Assembly (NCBI GenBank): GCA_021818985.1
Contig: JAKASO010000001.1
Coordinates: 1 to 64,000, forward strand
From: a bacterium
GTDB taxonomy: Bacteria; SZUA-79; Acidulodesulfobacterales; Acidulodesulfobacteraceae
Reading direction: 5' to 3'
Length of the DNA: 64,000 nucleotides
Position numbers and translations under genes: made by a program. The notes under the pieces are model-generated. The model was not told the origin of the DNA. It made no database searches and saw only the letters and a program-made list of their open reading frames with translations. Of the stretch, positions 56,676-64,000 are shown piece after piece; position 1 is the stretch's first letter, and each line of letters begins with the position of its first letter.

Positions 56676-57491
56676 TTAAAATTTTAGCCTTAATTCAACT
56701 TCAGGACCTTTAAACGTTATTGTGCCGTCAACATTACTGGTATTAACATGGATATTATCATAGCTATAGCCTGCAAAAACCGCAAGATGCTGAACCGGTT
56801 TAACATTTACGCCCAAGTTGAAATGATAATAATAACCTTTAGAGCCTATAGTAAGTCCTTGCAATTTGCCTACAAAAGATAAAAAACTGGCGGGAGAAAT
56901 TTTTAATCTAGCCCCGATTAATGGAATTGGCGCCCTGACACTTATAGATTGATTACCATATTGTTGACTATCAAGTTCAACAGTTGCGGTAAATACGTCT
57001 ACACCCACACCAAGACCTATTTCTGCATATCTATTAATAGAAAAATTATGGGTATAAAATAGTTTATAACTATTTAGATTTAATTTAGAAGTTACATAAG
57101 TATTTATATTATAAGCCTGCCCATTAAAATTTATACTTTCCGAAAGAGTTTTAGAGCCGGTATAATTATAAGGAACATAAGAAAAAGATACCCTGTTTGA
57201 ATATAAAATATTCAAAACTATTTTGCCTATAGGCTCTGTTTTAGATGTTTGAAGCCCAATATCAGATGGGGAAATAGTGGTAGGTAGAAGTAAACCCCCT
57301 GAATTTCCAACAGATACGCTGCCGGACAAATGCTGAAAATATGCACCGCCCTTAAGCTTCACTCCGAATAGACCTGATGCGTCGGCTCTTTGAGTATAAC
57401 TGAACGCCATTATAAAATACGACACAAAAATTACTGCGACGAAAAAAACGATTCTTATGCGATTTTTTAATCTAATTAAGCTTTTAAACAT
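56676..57491 (-). CDS. Small outer-membrane beta-barrel protein
   Basis: 271 residues with a signal peptide (hydrophobic 14-32, probable cleavage near ADA|S) and an alternating barrel pattern: LFGVKLKGGAYF at the start of the mature part, LKISPASFLSFVGKLQG, YYYHFNLGVNVKPVQHLAVFAGY, and a C-terminal Phe (ELRLKF). It resembles OmpA-like or Opr-like 8-10 strand barrels of unknown function. It is a single gene between HU and clpX. Confidence 0.75.
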   Translation of the reverse strand: MFKSLIRLKNRIRIVFFVAVIFVSYFIMAFSYTQRADASGLFGVKLKGGAYFQHLSGSVSVGNSGGLLLPTTISPSDIGLQTSKTEPIGKIVLNILYSNRVSFSYVPYNYTGSKTLSESINFNGQAYNINTYVTSKLNLNSYKLFYTHNFSINRYAEIGLGVGVDVFTATVELDSQQYGNQSISVRAPIPLIGARLKISPASFLSFVGKLQGLTIGSKGYYYHFNLGVNVKPVQHLAVFAGYSYDNIHVNTSNVDGTITFKGPEVELRLKF

Positions 57492-57646
57492 AATTCCCCC
57501 TCGTATACTGGTATAATGTTCATTATGCTAATTATAAATTATACTATATGCTATAATAATAAACATTTATAACTATTCTATGTTCTATTTGATTTATATT
57601 AGATTAATTCCTCGCAACCATAATGATGCTGTCAAGAATTTTGCGG

Positions 57647-59035
57647 CTATATTGAACTGGAACCTATATTCTTATCGCTTTCGATATCTTTCTCGTAAAG
57701 GAGGATCGGTATAGAATTATTGAGTATCACATCGTCGTTTATAACACATTCTTTAATAGTAGGATCGGTGGGGATGTCATACATAACATCGAGCATAACG
57801 GACTCGAGGATAGATCTTAGACCCCTTGCCCCGGAACCCCTTTTGATCGCTTGTCTCGTTATTTCTTTAAGCGCCGAATCCGTAAACCGCAATTTAACAT
57901 TTTCGATATCAAAGAGTTTCTGATACTGTTTTATTAAAGCATTCTTCGGTTTTGTCAGTATATCTATCAACGCCTTTTCATCAAGTTCTTCTAAAGTCGC
58001 TATTACAGGCAACCTTCCGATAAATTCCGGAATAAGCCCGTATCTTAAAAGGTCCTGCGTTTCGACATTTTTTATGATCTTATATGAATCTCTTATTGTG
58101 CTAAGCTTGATATCTGCATTGAAGCCGATAGGTTGAGAGCTCATCCTCCTTTCGATTATTTTTTCAAGTCCCGTAAACGCCCCGCCGCAAATAAAAAGAA
58201 TATTGCTCGTATCAATCTTTAAAAATTCCTGATGAGGGTGTTTTCTTCCGCCTTTAGGGGGTATATTTGCGACAGTGCCTTCGATAATTTTCAGAAGAGC
58301 CTGCTGAACGCCCTCGCCAGACACATCCCTAGTAATAGAAATATTATCTGACTTTTTTGCGATTTTATCTATCTCGTCTATGTATATTACGCCTTTTTGC
58401 GCCTTTTCAACATCGTAATCGGCATTTTGAAGAAGTGAAAGTATTATGCTTTCGACATCTTCGCCCACGTAGCCGGCTTCGGTAAGGCTTGTAGCATCGG
58501 CTATTGCAAACGGCAGGTCAAGCATGCGGGCAAGAGTCTGAGCTAAAAGCGTCTTTCCGCTGCCTGTAGGACCTATAAGCAAAATATTACTTTTTTGCAT
58601 TTCTACATCCTGCGCGCTACTCTTTTCTTTGCTACTGCCATTATTGTTGTTATTATTGCTATGACCGGAACTGTAACTTGAACTTGCCTTTTCTTTTTTT
58701 ACCGACAGATTATATTCGATTCTTTTATAATGATTATAGACCGCTACGGATAGGATTTTTTTAGCCCTTTCCTGTCCTATTACATATTGATCCAAAAACT
58801 TTTTAATTTCAGCCGGTTTGTAGAGATATTCTCTTTCTTTAAATTTCAGGCCCTTTGCATGACATTCCTCTGAAATTATATCATTGCAAAGGTCTATACA
58901 TTCGTCGCATATATAAACGGAGGGACCGGCTATTAATTTTCTCACTTCATCTTGCGATTTTCCACAAAACGAACAAAATAACTCCCTTCCGTTGCCATTG
59001 TCGTCGCTACCGTTACCGCTGTTTTTCTTGCCCAT
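57647..59035 (-). CDS. clpX: ATP-dependent Clp protease ATPase subunit ClpX
   Basis: 462 residues. N-terminal zinc domain with C21, C24, C43, C46; Walker A GPTGSGKT (155-162); Walker [10 protein letters not shown]; and the ClpP-binding IGF loop (SQPIGF) near 320. ClpX unfolds tagged proteins for ClpP. There is a low-complexity insertion (113-143, with six consecutive Asn and many Ser) between the zinc domain and the AAA+ module. Confidence 0.96.
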   Translation of the reverse strand: MGKKNSGNGSDDNGNGRELFCSFCGKSQDEVRKLIAGPSVYICDECIDLCNDIISEECHAKGLKFKEREYLYKPAEIKKFLDQYVIGQERAKKILSVAVYNHYKRIEYNLSVKKEKASSSYSSGHSNNNNNNGSSKEKSSAQDVEMQKSNILLIGPTGSGKTLLAQTLARMLDLPFAIADATSLTEAGYVGEDVESIILSLLQNADYDVEKAQKGVIYIDEIDKIAKKSDNISITRDVSGEGVQQALLKIIEGTVANIPPKGGRKHPHQEFLKIDTSNILFICGGAFTGLEKIIERRMSSQPIGFNADIKLSTIRDSYKIIKNVETQDLLRYGLIPEFIGRLPVIATLEELDEKALIDILTKPKNALIKQYQKLFDIENVKLRFTDSALKEITRQAIKRGSGARGLRSILESVMLDVMYDIPTDPTIKECVINDDVILNNSIPILLYEKDIESDKNIGSSSI

Positions 59036-59061
59036 AACAAACCCCTGTCATTACTTATAGT

Positions 59062-59682
59062 TTATTTTTTTATTTCTTTATCACCTTTATCGTTCTTCCG
59101 GCTTTTCTTATCAACCACTGAATCAATAAGACCGTATTCAACGGATTCATTGCCGCTCATAAAAAAATCTCTCTCAGTGTCGGCATGTATTTTGTCAATC
59201 GGCTGAGAGGTATGATATGCAAGAATGTTATTGATCTCTTCCCTCATCCTTAATATCTCACGGGCCTGTATATCAATATCCGTAGCCTGACCCTGAAAGC
59301 CGCCGGACGGCTGATGTATCATCATACGGGAATGGGGCAGGGCAAATCTTTTGCCTTTGGTGCCTGCCGCAAGAAGAACGGCAGCCATGCTTGCCGCCAT
59401 GCCCATGCACAGAGTAGAAACATTAGGCTTAATATATTGCATAGTATCATAAATTGCAAGACCCGATGTTATTATACCGCCTGGAGAATTAATATAAATA
59501 TTAATATCTTTATCGGGATCTTCGGATTCGAGAAATAAGAGCTGGGCTATTATAAGATTTGCAAACGCATCATCTATCGCGTCCCCGATAAATATTATCC
59601 TTTCCTTTAAAAGTCTCGAATATATATCGTAGGCTCTTTCGCCGCGGTGGGTTTGTTCAACGACCATTGGAATGAGAGACAT
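59062..59682 (-). CDS. clpP: ATP-dependent Clp protease proteolytic subunit ClpP
   Basis: 206 residues. The catalytic triad is Ser98 (GMAASMAA), His123 (MMIHQPSGG) and Asp172 (ERDFF). Opening [16 protein letters not shown] is the family pattern. It forms the double-ring protease capped by ClpX, whose gene lies 26 bp downstream; tig lies 59 bp upstream. Confidence 0.97.
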   Translation of the reverse strand: MSLIPMVVEQTHRGERAYDIYSRLLKERIIFIGDAIDDAFANLIIAQLLFLESEDPDKDINIYINSPGGIITSGLAIYDTMQYIKPNVSTLCMGMAASMAAVLLAAGTKGKRFALPHSRMMIHQPSGGFQGQATDIDIQAREILRMREEINNILAYHTSQPIDKIHADTERDFFMSGNESVEYGLIDSVVDKKSRKNDKGDKEIKK

Positions 59683-59741
59683 TTACTTTTCTCCTATAAG
59701 CATGCGCGAAATTAAGAAAATTAAATATTATTATATAATTA

Positions 59742-61166
59742 TTATATATATGATACCTTATTTTTTATTAGAAAATCAAATATCTTTTCTTCAAGCAGCT
59801 GGCTTTTTACATTTGCAATGCTTTCTTTTTTACCGGTATACATCTTTTTGATCTCTTCGGAATCCACACCCGATTCTTCTCCAACCTTTTTATAAAACCC
59901 GGCAATATCAGCCTCGTCAACCATAATATTTTCTATACCGGCAATTCTTTGAAGCAGCAAATATGCCGCTATATCTTTTTTTGCCATTAATTTAAGGATG
60001 CCCATAATGTCTTTTTGTTGTTTTTCATCCGCTCCGGCATACCTGCCTTCTTTTTTTAACGCCTCAAACCTTTCATTCGCATCTTCTTCTACTATGCTTT
60101 CGGGTATTTCTATCCGGTTAAGATTGATAATTTCATCGGTAATTGACGCAACAAGAGCCTCTCTTTGCTTTTTTTCTTCGTAACTTTCAAGCTCTTCTCT
60201 GAGCTTATTCTTAAATTCATCCACGCTTTTAAAATTGCCGAAATTTCTCACAGCTTCGGCGTTTAATTCAGGCAGAATTTTTCTTTCAATCTCTTTAACC
60301 GTGCCTTTTACCTTGACCCCTCTTTCAATATCGTCAAATTCAAAATTATCGCCGGTCTTCTTTCCTATAAGCGAAGATTCAAAACTTTTTTCAAGAATGC
60401 TCGAATTAAGACTTATTAAATAATCTTTAGCGCTGTCAATAACTTTATCTTCCTTATCTATGGTAACATAATCTATTTTAATAAAATATCTGTCTTTATC
60501 GTTAATACTTTCGCCTTCGTCAACCTTTACCGTATCGGCTACCCTCTCAAGCAGAAAATTTATCTCGTCATTTAATAATTCGTCGGTAATATCTCTTTTT
60601 TTAATGTTTTTTACTTTAATGTCAGAATAATTTATTTTATTTATATCCGGCATGACTTCAAAACTGATCTGGTATGTGTTTGTATCCATTTCTTTATCCA
60701 CAGCCGGCGTTCCTACAACGGATATTTTTTTATCGGTTATCGCTTTTTTAAAAACATCGTTTAAAACGTCCATTTTAGCCTCTTCGAAAAGCTCTTTTTC
60801 ATAATACTTCCTTATAATGGGCATCGGAGTTTTACCCGGCCTGAAACCTTTAATATTCGCTTTTTTTGCCGCTTCTTTAAGTTTTTTCTCAAGGATGTCC
60901 TTTGCCTTTTGCAAGTCTATTGTAACCTTTGCCCTTTTTTTTATAGCGCTTATATCTTCGATTTCGATTGCGCTATCCCCATTGGGTGGCGGCACCATAG
61001 CCGTATCAAGAGCAAGAGCTGTTTCGGCCATACCTTTGGTACTTAAGTCATTTTTGTTTCTTTCAGGTTTATCAGCCGTTATCATGCCGGTTGTTATACC
61101 GGCTATATTATCACCGGTATCGTTTTTAACTTCTTCAGGTTTATCCGGGAACAATTTTTCTTTCAT
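59742..61166 (-). CDS. tig: Trigger factor with N-terminal extension
   Basis: 474 residues. The ribosome-binding motif GFRPGKTPMPII, an FKBP-type PPIase domain (about 215-300) and the C-terminal chaperone arms are recognisable. Sequence matching the usual start (VEDISAIKK) begins only near residue 68, so about 65 polar residues precede it. A GGAGG 8 bases before the ATG at 61166 supports the long form, though a later Met is possible. First gene of tig-clpP-clpX. Confidence 0.9.
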   Translation of the reverse strand: MKEKLFPDKPEEVKNDTGDNIAGITTGMITADKPERNKNDLSTKGMAETALALDTAMVPPPNGDSAIEIEDISAIKKRAKVTIDLQKAKDILEKKLKEAAKKANIKGFRPGKTPMPIIRKYYEKELFEEAKMDVLNDVFKKAITDKKISVVGTPAVDKEMDTNTYQISFEVMPDINKINYSDIKVKNIKKRDITDELLNDEINFLLERVADTVKVDEGESINDKDRYFIKIDYVTIDKEDKVIDSAKDYLISLNSSILEKSFESSLIGKKTGDNFEFDDIERGVKVKGTVKEIERKILPELNAEAVRNFGNFKSVDEFKNKLREELESYEEKKQREALVASITDEIINLNRIEIPESIVEEDANERFEALKKEGRYAGADEKQQKDIMGILKLMAKKDIAAYLLLQRIAGIENIMVDEADIAGFYKKVGEESGVDSEEIKKMYTGKKESIANVKSQLLEEKIFDFLIKNKVSYI

Positions 61167-61422
61167 TTAATATGCCTCCAAAAGAGAATAATTTTTAATA
61201 TAATAATATAAATATATTAATATTATGTATTATGCCACTAATTTGCATTAGAAATTATCAATATCTTTCTCCCCCATAAAGTAGAAGGGAAGTTATGAAA
61301 ATAATTATTTTTTAATGCGCAGATTAGAGTATGCTTATATTATATATATTATTATATATGATATATGTTTATATGTCTTATCTTATATGCCCGTATTTTA
61401 GCGCTTTATTTGCATATATCCA

Positions 61423-63360
61423 TTAACCAGCAAAAGTAGGTCTTTTTGACAGCATCTCAGGAAGCATAAGACTTCTAAAAGGCATATCTTTAGTTTGCTC
61501 TTTCATTTCATTAATAAGATCTTCCATCGTCATATTAAAAGTTTTTCTGGCTTTATACCTGTTCCTGACGGATAACATTCCCGTATTTTTTTCTTTTTCC
61601 CCTACTACTAAAATATAGGGAATCCATTCCTCTTCGGCAAACATGATCTTTTTACCCATGCTAAAGTCCCTGTCGTCAATATCCACCCTGATATTAGACG
61701 ATGATAACTGCTCCATAAGTTTCAAGGCAAATGAAGTATGCTGAGTAGAAACGGGTATGATCCTTACCTGCGTTATGCTTATCCATAGCGGCAAAGCGGG
61801 GATCTCTTTTTTAAGCGCTTCTTCAAGAATTAAATACATCCACCTTTCTATTGCGCCTACAGAAGAATGACATATTATACATCCTTCCTTTTCTCCTTTT
61901 TCATTAACAAAGTTGATTCCGTATCTCTTCGCATCCTCCACATCAAGCTGGACAGTGGACAACTGGCATGAACCCGACACCGAGTCTATCCCCTGAAATT
62001 CATGCTTTAATGCCCAGTAATGCTTCATCTTCGAAAGCGTTTCTATTAATGCAGGCTTTTTTGAATATGCAAGCAAGTTGACTATTTTATCTTTATGTTT
62101 ATCGTAATATTCCTGAACTATCCTGAAAACAACCGCATATTCGATGCCCGCTGCTTCCGCAAGGTCTGAATACCGCCTGTAAAGCTCCCGGTATTCATTA
62201 AACCCCTCCTCTAAATTAAGGCAAAAGCTGTGAATATCCGGCATGGTAAAAGCCCTCAGCCTTCTTAAACCGGAAAGCTCGCCGCTTCTTTCGTATCTGA
62301 AACTTTTAGACGATTCGTAAAATCTCAATGGAAGCTGTTTATAACTGATTTTTGCATCCTTTAGCATCGAAAAAAGCCCAAAATCCCCGGCAAACCTCAA
62401 TACAAACTCTTTTCCTGCGGCAAAAACCCTTGGGACGGCATCGTCCTTTATTTTATCTTCCGGTACCATGACGGAGTAGTGCCTTTCATGGAAAGACTCT
62501 CCCTGCCCTCTTATTTCAGGCTTATTCCAATTATAGATAAGCGGGGTTTCGATTTCCATGCAATTAAGTTTTTTTAAAGCAATATCCTCAGCCCAGTCTG
62601 AAATAAGCTTGAACATTAAAGTGCCCTTCGGATAAAATCGAAGATGTCCCGAATCGGAATTTTCTTCGTGGTCTGCAAGTTCGAGCTTTTTCATAACCTC
62701 AATCGAAGGAGGCTCGGCGCCGGTTTTTATTTTAAATTCTTCAAAAGCAATAAATTTATGTAATGAGGGATATTTTGCAAATATATCGTTATTAAGAACA
62801 TTTTTATCCGTCAGATCTACCGGTATTTCACTGCCGTCATAATTTAATATAAAGAATCTGCTTTCAACTTCGCGGACGATATTTTCCCTTATTTTAATTT
62901 CATTTTTTTTTGTTTCGCCTGCAACGGTTAAAGCAGTTATATGCCTTGACGATTCGCTTAGCGGATGGCCCTTGCATGAAACATCAAAACCTTTATACCA
63001 GCCGAATGGCGCTCTATAAACTGGAATTTCGGGAATTTTAACGATAACCTTGGATTTTAATTCATCAAGGATCGGTATTGCCGACGACGGTAAACCAAGA
63101 TCGTTTGAAAGATGTGCATAAGGATAGATAACGATATTAGACGGCTTTAACTTTTCAGAAAGCTCTTTAATATCTAAAGAAGCGGCCTCGGTTATTTCTC
63201 CGGCATTACCGGCATCCAATCTTTCAACCGTCGTAAAAACAATAAGGGCATTTTTAAAAGAGTTTTCTTTATGTATTTTATGATCAATATCTTCAGCAAC
63301 CGGCGTTTTTCCGGTCAACCTGTAACAAAAATTATCGGAATGAATAAATAAAAGCTTCAT
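61423..63360 (-). CDS. thrS: Threonyl-tRNA synthetase, archaeal type
   Basis: 645 residues. The N-terminus (KLLFIHSDN) and the stretch RAPFGWYKGFDVSCKGHPLSE (113-135 region) are those of the archaeal editing domain, which is related to D-aminoacyl-tRNA deacylases and is not found in the bacterial ThrRS family (bacterial type has TGS and another editing domain). The class II core follows: motif 2 FRYERSGELSGLRRLRAFTM, motif 3 GAIERWMYL, then the anticodon domain ending LSKRPTFAG. Zinc ligands His377 and His498 are present, but the expected Cys is Asp326 (RFAGDFGLF). It charges tRNA-Thr and clears Ser mischarging. A horizontal origin is inferred. Confidence 0.9.
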   Translation of the reverse strand: MKLLFIHSDNFCYRLTGKTPVAEDIDHKIHKENSFKNALIVFTTVERLDAGNAGEITEAASLDIKELSEKLKPSNIVIYPYAHLSNDLGLPSSAIPILDELKSKVIVKIPEIPVYRAPFGWYKGFDVSCKGHPLSESSRHITALTVAGETKKNEIKIRENIVREVESRFFILNYDGSEIPVDLTDKNVLNNDIFAKYPSLHKFIAFEEFKIKTGAEPPSIEVMKKLELADHEENSDSGHLRFYPKGTLMFKLISDWAEDIALKKLNCMEIETPLIYNWNKPEIRGQGESFHERHYSVMVPEDKIKDDAVPRVFAAGKEFVLRFAGDFGLFSMLKDAKISYKQLPLRFYESSKSFRYERSGELSGLRRLRAFTMPDIHSFCLNLEEGFNEYRELYRRYSDLAEAAGIEYAVVFRIVQEYYDKHKDKIVNLLAYSKKPALIETLSKMKHYWALKHEFQGIDSVSGSCQLSTVQLDVEDAKRYGINFVNEKGEKEGCIICHSSVGAIERWMYLILEEALKKEIPALPLWISITQVRIIPVSTQHTSFALKLMEQLSSSNIRVDIDDRDFSMGKKIMFAEEEWIPYILVVGEKEKNTGMLSVRNRYKARKTFNMTMEDLINEMKEQTKDMPFRSLMLPEMLSKRPTFAG

Positions 63361-63371
63361 AATTTAGCTCT

Positions 63372-63383
63372 TTTAGCGCTAAA
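63372..63383. promoter_or_regulatory. Perfect palindrome upstream of thrS
   Basis: The 12-base palindrome tttagcgctaaa lies 11 bases before the thrS start. It may be an operator or mRNA element that controls translation; it is short, so chance is possible. Confidence 0.35.
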
Positions 63384-63502
63384 CATTAGAACATTAGATT
63401 AAGAAATTATTTAAAAGTTATTATTATTAATATATTATTAATTTAATATATTACATTTTATATTGACATAATTGATATATATATATTGATGATATGTTGA
63501 AT

Positions 63503-63533
63503 AAAAAAATAAGCGCCTGTATCATCGGCGCTT
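63503..63533 (-). terminator. Intrinsic terminator after the reductase gene
   Basis: Stem aagcgcc (63511-63517) with ggcgctt (63527-63533), a 9-base loop, followed on the minus strand by TATTTTTTTATT. It ends the operon that enters from the right edge. Confidence 0.85.
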
Positions 63534-63638
63534 AAGTATCTTAAGTATTATATAGTTATCTTGTAATTTAATTCTACAAAATTAGTTAGAAAAATTCAAG
63601 ATTATTAATATGATTAATGTGTATGAAAAAAGGCTGCG

Positions 63639-64000
63639 TTAAAAATCGTTCGGGAGGGCTTCAAGTTCTTTTGCGGTAAAAACAGGTCCGTCTTTGCAGA
63701 CATACACGCTTCCGACATTACACCTGCCGCATTTACCCAAACCGCATTTCATCCGGTTTTCAAGAGTCGTAATTATATTTTCTTTATCAAAGCCCATTTT
63801 ATCTAACGATTTTAAAACAAATTTGATCATGATGAGGGGACCGCAAACAACGGCAACCGCATTGTCTCCTTTAAGTGGAAGTTGTTCAAGCACGGTAGGA
63901 ACAAAACCAACCCTCCCCGTCCAGTCTTTTGTTTCTCCACTGGGATCAACCGTAATAACAACATTGGTATCAAGAGCTTTTTTCCATTCTTCCATAACGC
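63639..64000 (-). CDS. Fe-S flavoprotein reductase subunit (partial)
   Basis: About 120 C-terminal residues, continuing beyond the right edge. The C-terminal motif CGLGKCGRCNVG with C84, C89, C92 and C100 (numbered from the Met at 63995) forms a [2Fe-2S] site, and KDGPVFTAKELEALP is typical. It resembles the FAD/NAD(P)-binding subunits of [NiFe]-hydrogenase/sulfhydrogenase gamma, AsrB and PyrK/HdrF-like proteins. It would move electrons from NAD(P)H to a partner; which partner is hidden outside the window. The stop is followed by a terminator at 63503-63533. Confidence 0.8.
   Translation of the reverse strand, partial: VMEEWKKALDTNVVITVDPSGETKDWTGRVGFVPTVLEQLPLKGDNAVAVVCGPLIMIKFVLKSLDKMGFDKENIITTLENRMKCGLGKCGRCNVGSVYVCKDGPVFTAKELEALPNDF

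Overview
The window looks like a chromosomal segment of a low-GC, Gram-negative bacterium. An outer membrane is indicated by LpxC, a heptose-phosphate kinase, two family-9 glycosyltransferases, a BamE-like lipoprotein and two beta-barrel proteins that end in Phe. The arrangement tig-clpP-clpX, gmk-rpoZ-spoT, yebC-ruvC-ruvA-ruvB and gatC-gatA-gatB is typical of Proteobacteria in the broad sense, and a deltaproteobacterial relative is my best guess. A Tat-exported SoxY-like fragment beside a periplasmic thioredoxin hints at sulfur chemistry. The lineage assignment is inference. Most genes lie on the minus strand. I see no rRNA, CRISPR array, prophage or intact insertion sequence.

Layout. 1-952: SoxY-like fragment and thioredoxin. 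1256-5535: zinc alcohol dehydrogenase, WbpP-type epimerase, Bax-inhibitor-1 protein, tRNA-Glu, a probable small lipoprotein and RfbA. 5915-9289: rpmB (plus strand) facing gmk-rpoZ-spoT. 9455-17874: a lipopolysaccharide/cell-surface glycan cluster (hldA, four glycosyltransferases on the minus strand, an acyltransferase, a polysaccharide deacetylase, and a divergent dolichyl-phosphate-type glycosyltransferase). 17957-23973: ilvE, mtnA and gatBAC. 24034-29708: uvrD, glmS and glmU. 29831-38499: UbiB-like kinase, YVTN beta-propeller, ligA, lytic transglycosylase, dapF and a BamE-like lipoprotein. 38946-40801: an orphan pair of oligopeptide-type permeases on the plus strand. 40810-45739: phoU-pstB-pstA-pstC-pstS behind two PHO-box promoters. 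46151-49219: iron alcohol dehydrogenase and a porin, converging on a shared terminator. 49655-54975: lpxC, queH, ruvBAC and yebC. 55104-55620: tRNA-Leu, -Asp and -Val. 55995-63360: HU, a small outer-membrane barrel, clpX-clpP-tig and an archaeal-type threonyl-tRNA synthetase. The right edge cuts an Fe-S flavoprotein reductase subunit.

How the genes fit together. GlmS and GlmU make UDP-GlcNAc, which feeds LpxC (lipid A), peptidoglycan and, through the WbpP-like epimerase, surface sugars. RfbA adds dTDP-glucose, HldA adds heptose, and the glycosyltransferases assemble the core or surface polysaccharide. DapF and the lytic transglycosylase serve the wall. The pst-phoU block is a complete phosphate uptake and sensing unit. 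The rest is information processing and proteostasis.

Most notable: a threonyl-tRNA synthetase of archaeal architecture in a bacterial neighbourhood, with an Asp where a zinc-binding Cys is expected; two tandem PHO-box promoters made by a duplication of about 115 bp; a candidate lipoprotein gene that seems to start at AUU; a GatB with a large insertion; and low-complexity insertions in several housekeeping enzymes. I found no clearly new multi-gene system.
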